From Microcaldota archaeon (GTDB taxonomy: Archaea > Micrarchaeota > Micrarchaeia > Micrarchaeales > Micrarchaeaceae), in NCBI GenBank assembly GCA_021816645.1, contig JAKAXF010000011.1, positions 1-12,789 of the forward strand: a stretch of DNA of 12,789 nucleotides. Reading direction: 5' to 3'. Both the position numbers and the translations under genes were made by a program. A model generated the notes under the pieces. That model ran no database searches and was not told where the DNA came from. It saw nothing but the letters and a program-made list of their open reading frames with translations. Shown piece after piece: positions 12,500-12,789 of this stretch. Positions within the stretch are counted from its first letter, which is position 1. Each line of letters opens with the position of its first letter.

Positions 12500-12789
12500 T
12501 CATGCATACATGGACGGACTCGTGTCGCTTACCACTTTCTTGTAGGTATCGTGCGTATCCTTTCCTTTCTTCATCAGGTCCTTTATCTTAGCCTCTACCT
12601 CCTTCGCCTCTTTCTCCAGGTCGGCTATGTCTATGCTTAGTTTCATCATCTTGTTGAGCGCTACTATAGCCAACTCCGCATACTTTGGATCCACTATTTC
12701 GCTGCTTACCGGAACCAGTACGTCTATATCATCCAATGAATCCATAGCGGCGTTGCTGAGCAGCAATGCGCTCACGCCTATTGAAAAGA
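12500..12789 (-). CDS. PAC2-family protein, C-terminal part (proteasome assembly chaperone-like)
   Basis: The reading frame is open to the right edge, so the N-terminal part is missing. About 95 residues are visible. They match the end of archaeal PAC2-family (COG2047-like) proteins: a SALLLSNAAM strand-turn, a VDPKYAELAIVALNKMM helix, the LSIDIADLEKEAKEVEAKIKDL helix and a charged tail ending in SMYA. Eukaryotic relatives help assemble the 20S proteasome; the archaeal role is less certain. A GTG at 12775 is in frame but internal to the domain, so it is not the true start. The tRNA-Leu gene follows by 15 bases on the same strand and is probably co-transcribed. The assignment rests on pattern recognition of a fragment. 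Confidence 0.7.
   Translation of the reverse strand, partial: FSIGVSALLLSNAAMDSLDDIDVLVPVSSEIVDPKYAELAIVALNKMMKLSIDIADLEKEAKEVEAKIKDLMKKGKDTHDTYKKVVSDTSPSMYA

Noticed and set aside
1..12789. CRISPR arrays, insertion sequences, prophage genes or toxin-antitoxin pairs
   Set aside because: No spaced direct repeats, terminal inverted repeats, transposase, integrase or toxin-like reading frames were found; the gaps between genes are too short to hold them.

Overview
The window is a compact stretch of archaeal chromosome. The diagnostic genes are an archaeal EF-2 with uS12, uS7 and eL30, the Rpo6/RpoK subunit of archaeal RNA polymerase, a geranylgeranyl reductase of isoprenoid lipid biosynthesis, an ER-type (Ser-His) signal peptidase, and a class II tRNA-Leu with an archaeal-style bulge-helix-bulge intron. 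Short intergenic gaps, TATA-type promoters, strong GAGGTG-like ribosome binding sites on some genes, divergent core proteins and an intron outside the anticodon loop suggest a small-genome DPANN-type archaeon, perhaps of the Micrarchaeota/ARMAN group. That placement is inference, not proof. I see no mobile element, CRISPR array or sign of recent transfer.

Layout: nearly everything is on the minus strand, so it is read from right to left. At the right edge is the C-terminal part of a PAC2-family (proteasome assembly chaperone-like) protein, followed closely by tRNA-Leu(UAA). Next is a promoter and a two-gene unit, geranylgeranyl reductase then rpoK. The only plus-strand gene is a SbcD/Mre11-related metallophosphoesterase, which shares an AT-rich divergent promoter region with an M50 site-2 protease carrying CBS-like domains. 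The protease is followed by SMC and, coupled through a TGATG stop-start overlap, an unusual signal peptidase. A fresh promoter region with a perfect palindrome then drives a reduced str operon: eL30, uS12, uS7, EF-2. Beyond EF-2 the first codons of another minus-strand gene reach the left edge.

How the genes work together: the left part supplies translation (EF-2, uS12, uS7, eL30). The middle combines chromosome organisation (SMC) with membrane proteolysis and protein export (M50 protease, signal peptidase). The right part holds lipid saturation, RNA polymerase, a tRNA and a protein-quality-control factor.

Three points deserve attention. (1) EF-2 has several substitutions at normally near-invariant GTPase positions (Asp to His in the P-loop, Gly to Lys in switch I, and others), while its diphthamide-site His in domain IV is intact. 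(2) The tRNA-Leu(UAA) contains a 20-nt intron in the D-loop at position 20/21, and removing it restores a textbook tRNA. (3) The signal peptidase has an enlarged, sequon-rich extracytoplasmic domain and sits in an operon with SMC and a site-2 protease.
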